From Acetobacteraceae bacterium (GTDB lineage Bacteria; Pseudomonadota; Alphaproteobacteria; Acetobacterales; Acetobacteraceae): a DNA stretch of 9,105 bases. The notes beneath the pieces were generated by a model that saw only the letters and a program-made list of their open reading frames with translations, ran no database searches and was not told where the DNA came from. The stretch spans positions 1 to 9,105 of the forward strand of contig CANJXD010000207.1 in the NCBI GenBank assembly GCA_947478535.1, given 5' to 3'. Of this stretch, positions 1 to 6,150 are shown in pieces. Positions within the stretch are counted from its first letter, which is position 1. Each line of letters begins with the position of its first letter. The translations under genes and the position numbers were made by a program.

Positions 1-262
1 GTTCATCAATCCGACCGCGGAGGATGACCGCATCATCGGGTTCGTCTCGGGCGAGGACGTGATCCGCCTGTTCTTCGGCCCGCCCGGCCCGGTGATCCAG
101 GGCGCGAACCCGCTCGCCGGGGTGGGCGAGGCTGCCGTGCTGTTCGAAACCGACACCGGCCAGCTATTCTATGATGGCGATGGCGCGGGGGGGGCTGATC
201 CGCTGCTGCTCGCGACACTGGTCGGCATCACCAGCCTGGCGGCGGGGGATGTGGTGATCTGA
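1..262 (+). CDS. C-terminal fragment of an RTX-like (hemolysin-type calcium-binding) secreted protein, 5' end outside the window
   Basis: The reading frame is open from base 2 and closes at TGA 260-262, giving the last 86 residues of a longer protein. The visible pattern is typical of the tails of type I secreted RTX proteins. A segment D-R-I-I-G-F-x-x-G-E-D-V-I-R-L comes first (fragment residues 9-23). It is followed by G-Q-L-F-Y-D-G-D-G (53-61), then L-L-L-A-T-L (68-73), and a short hydrophobic end, A-G-D-V-V-I. In such proteins the calcium-binding nonapeptide repeats lie upstream and the last ~60 residues carry the uncleaved type I secretion signal. No GGxGxDxxx repeats are visible here, because the fragment starts after them. 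The function of the full protein (adhesin, protease, lipase or other) cannot be told. The gene ends 46 bp before the stop of the converging reductase gene, with a hairpin between them. The family call is by resemblance only. Confidence 0.72.
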   Translation, partial: FINPTAEDDRIIGFVSGEDVIRLFFGPPGPVIQGANPLAGVGEAAVLFETDTGQLFYDGDGAGGADPLLLATLVGITSLAAGDVVI

Positions 263-268
263 AGCCGG

Positions 269-295
269 TGGCGCGAAGGTCCTGCCTTCGCGCCA
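269..295. terminator. Perfect 11-bp stem hairpin between convergent genes, probable bidirectional terminator
   Basis: The arms TGGCGCGAAGG (269-279) and CCTTCGCGCCA (285-295) are exact reverse complements around a 5-base loop, TCCTG. The hairpin starts 6 bp after the RTX-like stop and ends 13 bp before the stop of the minus-strand reductase, where a shared terminator is expected. There is no clear T-run on either side, so it is not a textbook Rho-independent terminator. In very GC-rich genomes such strong stems often end transcripts without one, or protect 3' ends. Confidence 0.65.
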
Positions 296-308
296 ACCGC
301 TGCGATCC

Positions 309-1331
309 TCACGCGTCGAGGGCGACGACCTGCTTGCCGAAGTTCCGGCCCTGCAACATGCCGATGAAGGCGCCAGGCGCGGCCGCCAGGCCATGGGCCA
401 CGTCCTCACGCCATTGCATGCGGCCGGATGCGATGTGGCCGAGCATCTCTTGGCGGAAGCGCCCATAGCGCTTCCAGCCGGTGTCGCTGACGATGAAGCC
501 CTGCACGCGCAGGCGCTTGCGAACGATCGGGCCGAGATTGGGCCCCGCGGCGGCGCCCAGCGCATTCGCACCGGCCGTGTTGTTGTATTGCGCGACCATG
601 CCGCACATCACCATTCGCCCGAAATCGCGCAGCCGTGGGAACACCGCCGCCTGCACGGCGCCGCCGACATTTTCCCAATAGACGTCGATGCCATCCGGGC
701 AGGCGGCGTCGAGTTGCGCCCCGAGGTCGCCGCGATGGTCGATGGCGGCATCGAAGCCCAGCGTGCCCGTCACGAAATCGCACTTCGCCTTGCCGCCGGC
801 GATCCCCACCACCCGCGCCTGCCTGATCTTGCCGAGTTGCCCGACCACCTGCCCGACGGCGCCGGAGGCGGCGGAGACGACCAGCATCTCCCCTTCCTTC
901 GGCTCGCCGATATCCTCGAGGCCCACCCAGGCCGTGAGACCCGGCATGCCGAGCACGCCGAGCGCGGTGGAGGGTGGCGCTTCCTTCGGATCCAGCGCGA
1001 TCAGCGCCTTGCCGGGGCGGGCAGAGAAGGTCTGCCAGCCATAGCCGCCCAGCACCCAATCGCCTTCCTTGAACCGCGCATCCCGGCTGGCGGCCACCTG
1101 CCCCACCGCCTGGCATTCCATGACGCCGCCCAGCGCCACCGGCTTGCTGTAGGACACCGCATCATCCATCCGCCCGCGCTGATAGGGATCGAGCGAAAGG
1201 AAGCGATGGCGCACCAGCACCTCGCCTTCCGCGATCTCCGGCAGGGGTGCTTCCTCGAAGTGGAAATCCTCGGGCACGGGGGCGCCTTGCGGGCGGCGTG
1301 CGAGCAGGATGCGGGGATTGGTCCGGGTCAT
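309..1331 (-). CDS. NADP-dependent medium-chain dehydrogenase/reductase (curcumin/prostaglandin reductase-like)
   Basis: This 340-residue protein matches the zinc-independent MDR subfamily of leukotriene B4 dehydrogenases, prostaglandin reductases and bacterial CurA/YncB enzymes. These reduce the C=C bond of alpha,beta-unsaturated ketones and aldehydes with NADPH in the cytoplasm. An N-terminal GroES-like part carries the family signature L-D-P-Y-Q-R-G-R-M (residues 47-55). The Rossmann part has the nucleotide-binding run A-A-S-G-A-V-G-Q-V-V-G (154-164), then G-G-K-A-K (179-183), which suits the NADP 2'-phosphate. The family motif V-Y-W-E-N-V-G-G is at 217-224. No structural or catalytic zinc ligands are evident, as expected. 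The length is normal for the family. The ATG at 1329-1331 is preceded at 7 bases by a good ribosome site, AAGGAG (plus-strand 1339-1344). The gene is divergent from the TctC receptor gene with a 79-bp gap and convergent with the RTX-like gene. The natural substrate is unknown and nothing in the context fixes it. Confidence 0.9.
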   Translation of the reverse strand: MTRTNPRILLARRPQGAPVPEDFHFEEAPLPEIAEGEVLVRHRFLSLDPYQRGRMDDAVSYSKPVALGGVMECQAVGQVAASRDARFKEGDWVLGGYGWQTFSARPGKALIALDPKEAPPSTALGVLGMPGLTAWVGLEDIGEPKEGEMLVVSAASGAVGQVVGQLGKIRQARVVGIAGGKAKCDFVTGTLGFDAAIDHRGDLGAQLDAACPDGIDVYWENVGGAVQAAVFPRLRDFGRMVMCGMVAQYNNTAGANALGAAAGPNLGPIVRKRLRVQGFIVSDTGWKRYGRFRQEMLGHIASGRMQWREDVAHGLAAAPGAFIGMLQGRNFGKQVVALDA

Positions 1332-1355
1332 CGGGAGGCTCCTTGGGGCGTATCA

Positions 1356-1384
1356 TTGCCGGGCGTTGCGGGAGTGCCTACACC
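1356..1384 (+). promoter_or_regulatory. Weak candidate sigma70-type promoter for the receptor/hydrolase pair
   Basis: In the 79-bp divergent gap, TTGCCG (1356-1361) and TACACC (1379-1384) are separated by 17 bases and stand 26 bases before the receptor's ATG. The -35 matches four of six consensus bases and the -10 only three of six. This is the best match I found in the gap. I saw no convincing promoter for the opposite (reductase) strand. Confidence 0.22.
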
Positions 1385-1410
1385 CCGCGGCATCAAGGGG
1401 GAAATCACTG

Positions 1411-2385
1411 ATGACGACACGCCGCACGCTGCTGGGCACCGCGCTTGCCACCTCCGCCTTGCCCGCGGTCGTGATGCCCGCCATGGCGCAGCCGGCCTGG
1501 CCGGAACGGCCCGTGCGCTTCGTCGTCGCCTTCGCCCCCGGTGGCTTCGCGGACCAGATCGGCCGCATGTTGGGCGAACAACTCGGCCCGATCTGGCGCC
1601 ATACCGTCGTCGTGGAAAACCGCGGCGGTGCCGGCGGCAATGTCGCGGCGCAGCAGATCGCGCGCGCGACGCCGGATGGCTACACCGCGCTGGTCACCAC
1701 CGGCGCCTTCGCCATCAACCCCACGCTGTCCCGCACCCCCGGCTACCGGCCGGAGGAATTCGCCGTCGCGGCCGTTGTCGCCGGCACGCCGAACCTGTTC
1801 GTCGTGCGCGCCGACAGCCCCGCCCGCACGCTGCGTGACCTGGTGGAGATGGCGAAGCGCCGGCCGCTGAATTACGGCACGGCCGGGGTCGGCGTTGCCG
1901 CGCATCTTTCTGCCGAATTGTTCTTCAAGCGCCTCGGCGTGCCGGATGCCCAGCACATTCCCTTCACCGGCGCGGGACCTGCAATGTTGGCGCTGTTGGC
2001 CGGCACCATCGACATGGTCGCGACATCGCTGCCTTCCGCCGTGCCGCAGGTGCAGGGCGGGCAGGCGCGCGGCCTCGCCGTGACCAGTGATCGCCGTAAC
2101 GTCGCCATGCCGGATGTGCCGACGGTGGGCGAGGCGGGGTTCGAGCCGATCGTCGATCTCGCCTGGGTCGGCGTGATGTTCCCCGCCGGCGTGCCCGCGC
2201 CCATTCTCCGCAAGGTGAATGAGGATGTGACCCGCGTGATGGCGAACCCTGGCTTCCAGCAGCGCCTGGCGGCGGCGGGCTTCGACCCCATCGGCGGCGA
2301 TGTGGAGCGCGTCAACGCCTATGTCGCGGAGGAAGTCCGGACCTGGCGCGAGATCGTCCGCATGATCAACATCCAGATCGACTGA
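1411..2385 (+). CDS. Tripartite tricarboxylate transporter-type periplasmic substrate-binding protein (TctC/Bug family), Tat-exported
   Basis: The 324-residue protein is a Bug/TctC solute receptor. These bind carboxylates or other small organic solutes in the periplasm, for a TctAB membrane transporter or for sensing. The N-terminus reads T-R-R-T-L-L-G and continues into a hydrophobic, alanine-rich stretch ending A-M-A (24-26). This is a twin-arginine-type signal peptide with probable cleavage before Q27. Family landmarks follow in order: W-P-E-R-P-V-R-F-V-V (30-39), F-A-P-G-G-F-A-D (41-48), V-V-E-N-R-G-G-A-G-G-N (67-77), Y-G-T-A-G-V-G (155-161), G-A-G-P-A-M-L-A-L-L-A-G (187-198) and M-P-D-V-P-T-V-G-E-A-G (233-243). 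I chose ATG 1411 because the signal peptide starts there and AAGGGGGA (1395-1402) lies just upstream. The frame is open back to 1309, but that extension has no signal character and would enter the divergent gene. No TctA or TctB gene is present. The hydrolase follows after 10 bp, so the two are probably co-transcribed. The ligand is unknown. Confidence 0.93.
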   Translation: MTTRRTLLGTALATSALPAVVMPAMAQPAWPERPVRFVVAFAPGGFADQIGRMLGEQLGPIWRHTVVVENRGGAGGNVAAQQIARATPDGYTALVTTGAFAINPTLSRTPGYRPEEFAVAAVVAGTPNLFVVRADSPARTLRDLVEMAKRRPLNYGTAGVGVAAHLSAELFFKRLGVPDAQHIPFTGAGPAMLALLAGTIDMVATSLPSAVPQVQGGQARGLAVTSDRRNVAMPDVPTVGEAGFEPIVDLAWVGVMFPAGVPAPILRKVNEDVTRVMANPGFQQRLAAAGFDPIGGDVERVNAYVAEEVRTWREIVRMINIQID

Positions 2386-2395
2386 GGCCGCGCCG

Positions 2396-3193
2396 ATGCT
2401 GCTGATCCGCGACGGGCTGCGCCTGCATGCCGACCTGCTCGGCGAGGTCGGGCGCCCCGCCGTCTGCCTCGTGCATTCGCTCGCGGCGGATACCGGGATG
2501 TGGGCAGAACAGGTGCCGGCGCTGCTCGGCGCGGGGTATCGCGTGCTGCGGATCGACCTGCGCGGCCATGGCGGCAGCGAGGCCTCACCAGGTCCGTATC
2601 GGATGGCGCAACTCGGCGATGACCTCGCCTTCGTGTTGCGGGCGCTCGACCTTGGTCCCGTGCACTACGCGGGCCTGTCGCTGGGGGGGATGAGCGGTCA
2701 GGCGCTGGCGCTGGATCATCCGGGCCTGCTGCGCTCCGTGATGATCTGCGATGCCCTGCCGGAATCCCTGCCGAACGCCGATGCCATCTGGGGGCCGCGC
2801 ATCCGCGCGGTGCGCGCCGCCGGCACCATGCAGCCGGTGGCGCAGGCGACGATCGAGCGCTGGCTGACGCCGGAATTCGAGGCCGCCAGGCCCGCGCGGT
2901 GGCGGGAAATTCTCGACACCATCGCGGCGACGGCGCCGGAAGGCTATGCCGGCTGCGCCGAGGCGATCAGCGATTTCAGCCACGTCGCCCGCCTGCCCGG
3001 CCTTGCCATTCCCGCCTGCATCGTCTGCGGCGCCGATGACCATGTGGTGCCGCCGGCGGAAGGCGAACGCATCGCCCGCCTGGTCCCGGATGGCCGCTTC
3101 CACGCCATCCCGGGTGCGCGGCACCTGCCGAATGTCGAGAAGCCGGACGCCTTCAACGCCCTGCTTCTGGACTGGCTCGCCCGCAACCGCTGA
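2396..3193 (+). CDS. Alpha/beta hydrolase, resembling 3-oxoadipate enol-lactonase
   Basis: The 265-residue protein has the complete alpha/beta-hydrolase layout. A strand followed by H-S-L-A (27-30) marks the oxyanion region, where HG is more usual. D-L-R-G-H-G-G-S is at 54-61. The nucleophile elbow is G-L-S-L-G-G (93-98) with Ser95. The acid is probably Asp215 in G-A-D-D-H-V-V-P-P (212-220), and the base is His243 in G-A-R-H-L-P-N-V-E-K-P (240-250). A helical cap lies roughly at 122-190. These features, the R-G-H-G-x-S motif and the length match the PcaD-like branch, which opens the enol-lactone of 3-oxoadipate. Similar folds also include esterases and other C-C or ester hydrolases, so the substrate is not proven and I give no gene symbol. 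It starts 10 bp after the receptor stop; the stop itself forms part of a weak ribosome site (GAGG, 2384-2387). The pairing suggests uptake and then hydrolysis of an organic acid or lactone. No other protocatechuate-pathway gene is visible. Confidence 0.88.
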   Translation: MLLIRDGLRLHADLLGEVGRPAVCLVHSLAADTGMWAEQVPALLGAGYRVLRIDLRGHGGSEASPGPYRMAQLGDDLAFVLRALDLGPVHYAGLSLGGMSGQALALDHPGLLRSVMICDALPESLPNADAIWGPRIRAVRAAGTMQPVAQATIERWLTPEFEAARPARWREILDTIAATAPEGYAGCAEAISDFSHVARLPGLAIPACIVCGADDHVVPPAEGERIARLVPDGRFHAIPGARHLPNVEKPDAFNALLLDWLARNR

Positions 3194-3211
3194 GCTTTTT
3201 CAGTCCAGCGG
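3187..3211. terminator. Short inverted repeat over the convergent 3' ends (weak terminator candidate)
   Basis: CCGCTG (3187-3192) is the reverse complement of CAGCGG (3206-3211). Between them a smaller repeat, CTGA (3190-3193) with TCAG (3200-3203), encloses a T-rich loop. The structures use both stop codons of the hydrolase and the iron-sulfur gene, which are separated by only 6 bp. The stems are short and mutually exclusive, so termination here is only a suggestion. Confidence 0.28.
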
Positions 3212-5269
3212 CCCGACGCCATCGACGCGCCGCTTCGCGCGTTCCGCCTCCCGCTGCCAATCCTCGGTCGTCTTGGTGACGGGGCGTCCCGGGCCGGCAT
3301 AGGGGTCGATCTGCCCCTCCGTCGCGCCGAAGGCCCGGCAATCCTCGCAGAGCCGCAACAGCGCGAGGCGGCTGCCGTCCTGGAACATCCAATGCCCACT
3401 GGCCGTGAGCTTGGCGGAAACGCGGTCGATCTGGCTTTTCACGCCGAAGGGCTTGGCGCAGCGCTCGCAGCAGAAAGGTTCCTCCTCCTTCACCACCACC
3501 ACCTGCGCGGCGGCGGGGGAGAGGTTGAGGCGCGGCACCAGCTCGATCACCTTCTCCGGGCAGGTGGTGGCGCACAGCCCGCATTGCACGCAGGCATCTT
3601 CCAGGAAGCGCAACTGCGGCTTCTCCGGGTTCGCGGATAGCGCGCCGGTCGGGCAGACTGTGGTGCAGGACACGCAGAGCGTGCAGCCTTCCACGGCCAC
3701 CTTCGCGAGCCCGAAGGGGGCAAGGGCCGGCATCGGCAGGATGGCATCGCGCTGCCCCGCACCATCGGCCAGCGCCCGCCCGGCCTGGCGCAGAATTTCG
3801 CGCGGGGCGCCGATGGCGGCGAAGGAGGCTGGCGGGAAGGGCAGGCCGCGGCGCGGCAGGGCGACCAGCGCGTCCCCCATCGAGAAGGGATCATCGGTCT
3901 CGATCGCCCCGGCGCGCGGCGCGCCGTGGTCCGCAACACCGAGGCCGGACAGGACGGTGCTGGCGAAGTCGATGTTCCGGAAGACGCCTTCCACCCCATG
4001 CGCGCGCTTCGCCTTCATCAGCACACGGATCTGCGCCGCGCCCCAGGCGAATGCCGAGAGGAAGAAGGCGAGGTCGAGCTGGGAGACCTCATTCACCCGG
4101 ATCGGCAGCACCCGCGCCGGCAGGCCATCGCCATGGCGGGCCAGCGCGTCGATCAGCGCCTCCCCATGCTCGGCATCATGCACCAGCACCAGCGGCGCCT
4201 CGCCACCAGCCTCGCGATAGGTGAGCAGCAAGGCTCGCACCCGGCGGAGCAGGGATTCCGAGGAAGGCAGGGCATATTGCGCGGCGCCGGTCGGGCAGAC
4301 CGCGGCGCAGGCCCCGCAGCCCGCGCAGATTTCCGCGCTGACCAGCACGCTGTCCTTGCCCGGTGTGATCGCCCCGGTCGGGCAGAGGTCGATGCAGCGT
4401 GTGCAGGCCGTCTTGCGGTTGCGCGAATGCGCGCAGAGCGCGGCGTCGAAGGTGATGAAGCGCGGCTTGTCGAATTCCCCGACCAGGCCCGTGGCTCGCG
4501 CCACCAGCTTTTCCACCGCCGCCGCATCGCCAGGATCGGCGCGGAGATAGCCCTGCCGCACCTCATGCGTCGGGAACAGCGGTGGCCCGCCCGTCAGGTC
4601 CAGGATGATGTCGCATTGGCTGCGCGCGCCATCCCGTGCCGGACCCCAATCATAGGAGGCGCGAGAGGAGGGGCGCGGCATGGCATAGCCATCGACCGTC
4701 AGCTCGAACGCCCCGAGCCAGCCCGTGGCGCCCCGTACCTGGCCGCGCGCGACCGGGAATTCCGCGGCCCGCAGGGGGGACACGGCCGCCGCGCCGGTCA
4801 GCAGCACCGTGACATCGAGCGCGTCCGCCAGCCGCGCCCCGATGGCGAGCGCGGCCTCGTCCCGGCCGAGCACCAGGGTGACCCCCTCGCTTTTCAGCGG
4901 CACCAGGGCGGTGGCGGGCATCGGTGTGGCGGCGGCGGCGATCAGGGCGGCCATCTTCGGCCCGGCGGCCTTCGCCTCCCGCGCCCAGCCCGCGGTTTCC
5001 CGGACATTCACGAAGGCGAGGTCGCCGGTGAAGCCGGCATCCTCCGCCTCCTGCGCGAAAAGCGGCGCCTGGGCGGTGCAGGCGACCGTCACCGGCCGGC
5101 CTTCCGCCAGCCCTGCGAGGAAGCGGTCCCGCTGCGCGTGGCAGAGCTGTTCTGCCGTGCGAAGCCCGGCGCCGCAGGCGCGCGCCAAAGCGCGGCCATC
5201 CAGCGGCATCGTATCCTCGCAGGAACAGACGAAGGTGATCCGCCCGTTCGGGCCGGATGTATCGGTCAT
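3200..5269 (-). CDS. Multi-cluster 4Fe-4S binding protein associated with formate dehydrogenase loci
   Basis: This 689-residue protein has no signal peptide or membrane segment and should be cytoplasmic. It opens with I-T-F-V-C-S-C-E-D-T-M-P-L-D (11-24), with further cysteines at 43 and 64. Two ferredoxin-type pairs follow. The first is C289-x2-C292-x3-C296-P with C279 upstream, then C315-x2-C318-x2-C321-x3-C325-P. The second is C529-x2-C532-x2-C535-x3-C539-P, then C560-x2-C563-x2-C566-x3-C570-P. The C-terminal part has C600-C601-x2-C604 and C641-x2-C644, which may bind zinc or iron. The middle (about 355-445) is cysteine-free and vaguely recalls the small subunit of heterodisulfide reductase-type complexes; that is weak. 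I chose ATG 5267-5269 because the conserved-looking sequence begins there. The frame extends to a TTG at 5380 but only through arginine/proline-rich sequence. The ribosome site GGGAAG (plus-strand 5274-5279) is modest. The gene is divergent from the DUF operon. From recall, homologues sit beside Tat-type formate dehydrogenases. Electron transfer or metallocentre assembly is the likely role, by inference. Confidence 0.88.
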   Translation of the reverse strand: MTDTSGPNGRITFVCSCEDTMPLDGRALARACGAGLRTAEQLCHAQRDRFLAGLAEGRPVTVACTAQAPLFAQEAEDAGFTGDLAFVNVRETAGWAREAKAAGPKMAALIAAAATPMPATALVPLKSEGVTLVLGRDEAALAIGARLADALDVTVLLTGAAAVSPLRAAEFPVARGQVRGATGWLGAFELTVDGYAMPRPSSRASYDWGPARDGARSQCDIILDLTGGPPLFPTHEVRQGYLRADPGDAAAVEKLVARATGLVGEFDKPRFITFDAALCAHSRNRKTACTRCIDLCPTGAITPGKDSVLVSAEICAGCGACAAVCPTGAAQYALPSSESLLRRVRALLLTYREAGGEAPLVLVHDAEHGEALIDALARHGDGLPARVLPIRVNEVSQLDLAFFLSAFAWGAAQIRVLMKAKRAHGVEGVFRNIDFASTVLSGLGVADHGAPRAGAIETDDPFSMGDALVALPRRGLPFPPASFAAIGAPREILRQAGRALADGAGQRDAILPMPALAPFGLAKVAVEGCTLCVSCTTVCPTGALSANPEKPQLRFLEDACVQCGLCATTCPEKVIELVPRLNLSPAAAQVVVVKEEEPFCCERCAKPFGVKSQIDRVSAKLTASGHWMFQDGSRLALLRLCEDCRAFGATEGQIDPYAGPGRPVTKTTEDWQREAERAKRRVDGVGPLD

Positions 5270-5293
5270 GTCGCTTCCCGGCGCCCTGTTGCA

Positions 5294-5324
5294 GCCCGGG
5301 GCCAGACTGGGTCTAGGCCCGGGC
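5294..5324. promoter_or_regulatory. Strong imperfect hairpin in the divergent control region
   Basis: GCCCGG (5294-5299) pairs with CCGGGC (5319-5324), GCC (5301-5303) with GGC (5316-5318), and AGAC (5304-5307) with GTCT (5311-5314), around a TGG loop. The only unpaired bases are G5300 and A5315, so the stem has 13 pairs. It lies 25-55 bases upstream of the iron-sulfur gene's start and about 95 bases before the GTG of the ligase-fold gene. An AT island, ATATAT (5336-5341), adjoins it and could be a -10 region for either strand, though I could not match a -35. It may be a 5'-leader structure of the iron-sulfur mRNA or an operator. Confidence 0.45.
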
Positions 5325-5418
5325 GGGTGCCGCGCATATATCCCCGGCCTTGCCTGGTTACGAGGGCGGGGCGCAATCAAGCCGGGAGGCCAAGCCCCCG
5401 GGGGGAGCCGAATCCAAG

Positions 5419-6150
5419 GTGTCGTCCACGGAGCCTGGCCAGGCGCTGCCGGAACTGCCGAGCCTCTTCGAGCCCGTCATCGCGCTGCGAGAGGGCGGGG
5501 ACGCCATGGCGCGTGCCATCCAACTCGCCCCCCTGCAAGGCGCTGGCACGCTGGTCTGGGTGCGGTCGCATTCCCGGATCGAAGTGGCGGTGGTGCTGGA
5601 ACCGGAATGGCCGCTCGCCGCCTCTCGCCCCGCGATCTTCGCCGCGATGGGCGCGCTGGCCGATGCGCTGGGCGCCTATGGCCCGCCGGATGTGCCGCTG
5701 ACCTTCCGCTGGCCGGCGACGGTGATCGTGAATGAAGGCGCCATCGGCCGGGCGCGGCTGGCCTGGCCGCAACACGCGCCCGATCATGCCGTGCCGGATT
5801 GGCTGGTGGTCGGCGTCGAAGCGCGGCTGGATTTCCCCCGGGGGTGGGAGCCTGGGCATGGCACGGGCCAGACCTCGTTGCGGGAAGAAGGCTGGACGGA
5901 GGAGGACGTCTCCCCAGCCGAGCTCACCGCGGCCTGGGCGCGGCATCTGATGGCGGCGCTGGCGGAATGGCAGCGTCAGGGCCCGGGCTCCGGATTCCCG
6001 CGCCTCGCCGAGCGGTTTCTGGCCCGGCTGCCTGTCGCCCCCTGGATGGGGCCGGGGCGCCGGGGCCTGGACCCCGCCACGGGGGACATCATCATGGATC
6101 ATGAGGGCGCGCGGCGCCGCCATGTGCTGGTGGAGGCCCTGGGCGCATGA
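5419..6150 (+). CDS. Biotin/lipoate-protein ligase-fold family protein (first gene of the DUF operon)
   Basis: The 243-residue protein resembles the family annotated as biotin/lipoate A/B protein ligase type 2. It has L-P-E-L-P (10-14), E-G-G-D-A (25-29), G-A-G-T-L-V-W-V-R (41-49), V-V-L-E-P-E-W-P-L-A-A-S-R-P (58-71), F-R-W-P (97-100), L-A-W-P (114-117) and V-P-D-W-L-V-V-G-V (125-133). True biotin and lipoate ligases need an invariant lysine, and LipB octanoyltransferases also a cysteine. This protein contains neither residue anywhere, and the BirA-type GRGRxGR loop is not preserved, so ligase activity is doubtful. I chose GTG 5419 because recognisable sequence starts shortly after it and GGGGGAG (5401-5407) precedes it. 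A TTG at 5350 would add 23 low-quality residues and ATG 5509 would remove conserved ones. The last bases form an ATGA overlap with the next gene. The role is unknown; the context suggests formate dehydrogenase maturation. Confidence 0.82.
   Translation: MSSTEPGQALPELPSLFEPVIALREGGDAMARAIQLAPLQGAGTLVWVRSHSRIEVAVVLEPEWPLAASRPAIFAAMGALADALGAYGPPDVPLTFRWPATVIVNEGAIGRARLAWPQHAPDHAVPDWLVVGVEARLDFPRGWEPGHGTGQTSLREEGWTEEDVSPAELTAAWARHLMAALAEWQRQGPGSGFPRLAERFLARLPVAPWMGPGRRGLDPATGDIIMDHEGARRRHVLVEALGA

Noticed and set aside
15..80. Search for RTX nonapeptide repeats in the first gene fragment.
   Set aside because: No GGxGxDxxx repeat is visible; only the post-repeat C-terminal region is in the window.
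393..1838. A 481-codon open frame on the plus strand, antisense to the reductase and running into the receptor gene.
   Set aside because: It lies opposite a well-matched reductase, has arginine/histidine/proline-rich sequence typical of shadow frames in GC-rich DNA, and shows no family motif.
5270..5380. Longer start (TTG at 5380) for the iron-sulfur protein.
   Set aside because: The 37 extra residues are Arg/Pro-rich without conserved character and would run across the divergent control region; ATG 5269 directly precedes the conserved N-terminal sequence.
5395..5405. CCCCC/GGGGGG palindrome before the ligase-fold start as a possible ribosome-site-hiding hairpin.
   Set aside because: The arms abut with no loop, so they cannot fold back on themselves as a stable hairpin.
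5350..5418. TTG start at 5350 for the ligase-fold protein.
   Set aside because: TTG is rare as a start and the added 23 residues look like spacer DNA; GTG 5419 has a GGGGGAG ribosome site. If 5350 were used, the protein would gain two lysines, but outside the fold.
3926..5701. A 591-codon plus-strand frame opposite the iron-sulfur gene.
   Set aside because: The opposite strand carries precisely spaced cysteine motifs. This frame is low-complexity Arg/Gly/Ala/Pro sequence and would run into the ligase-fold gene in another frame.
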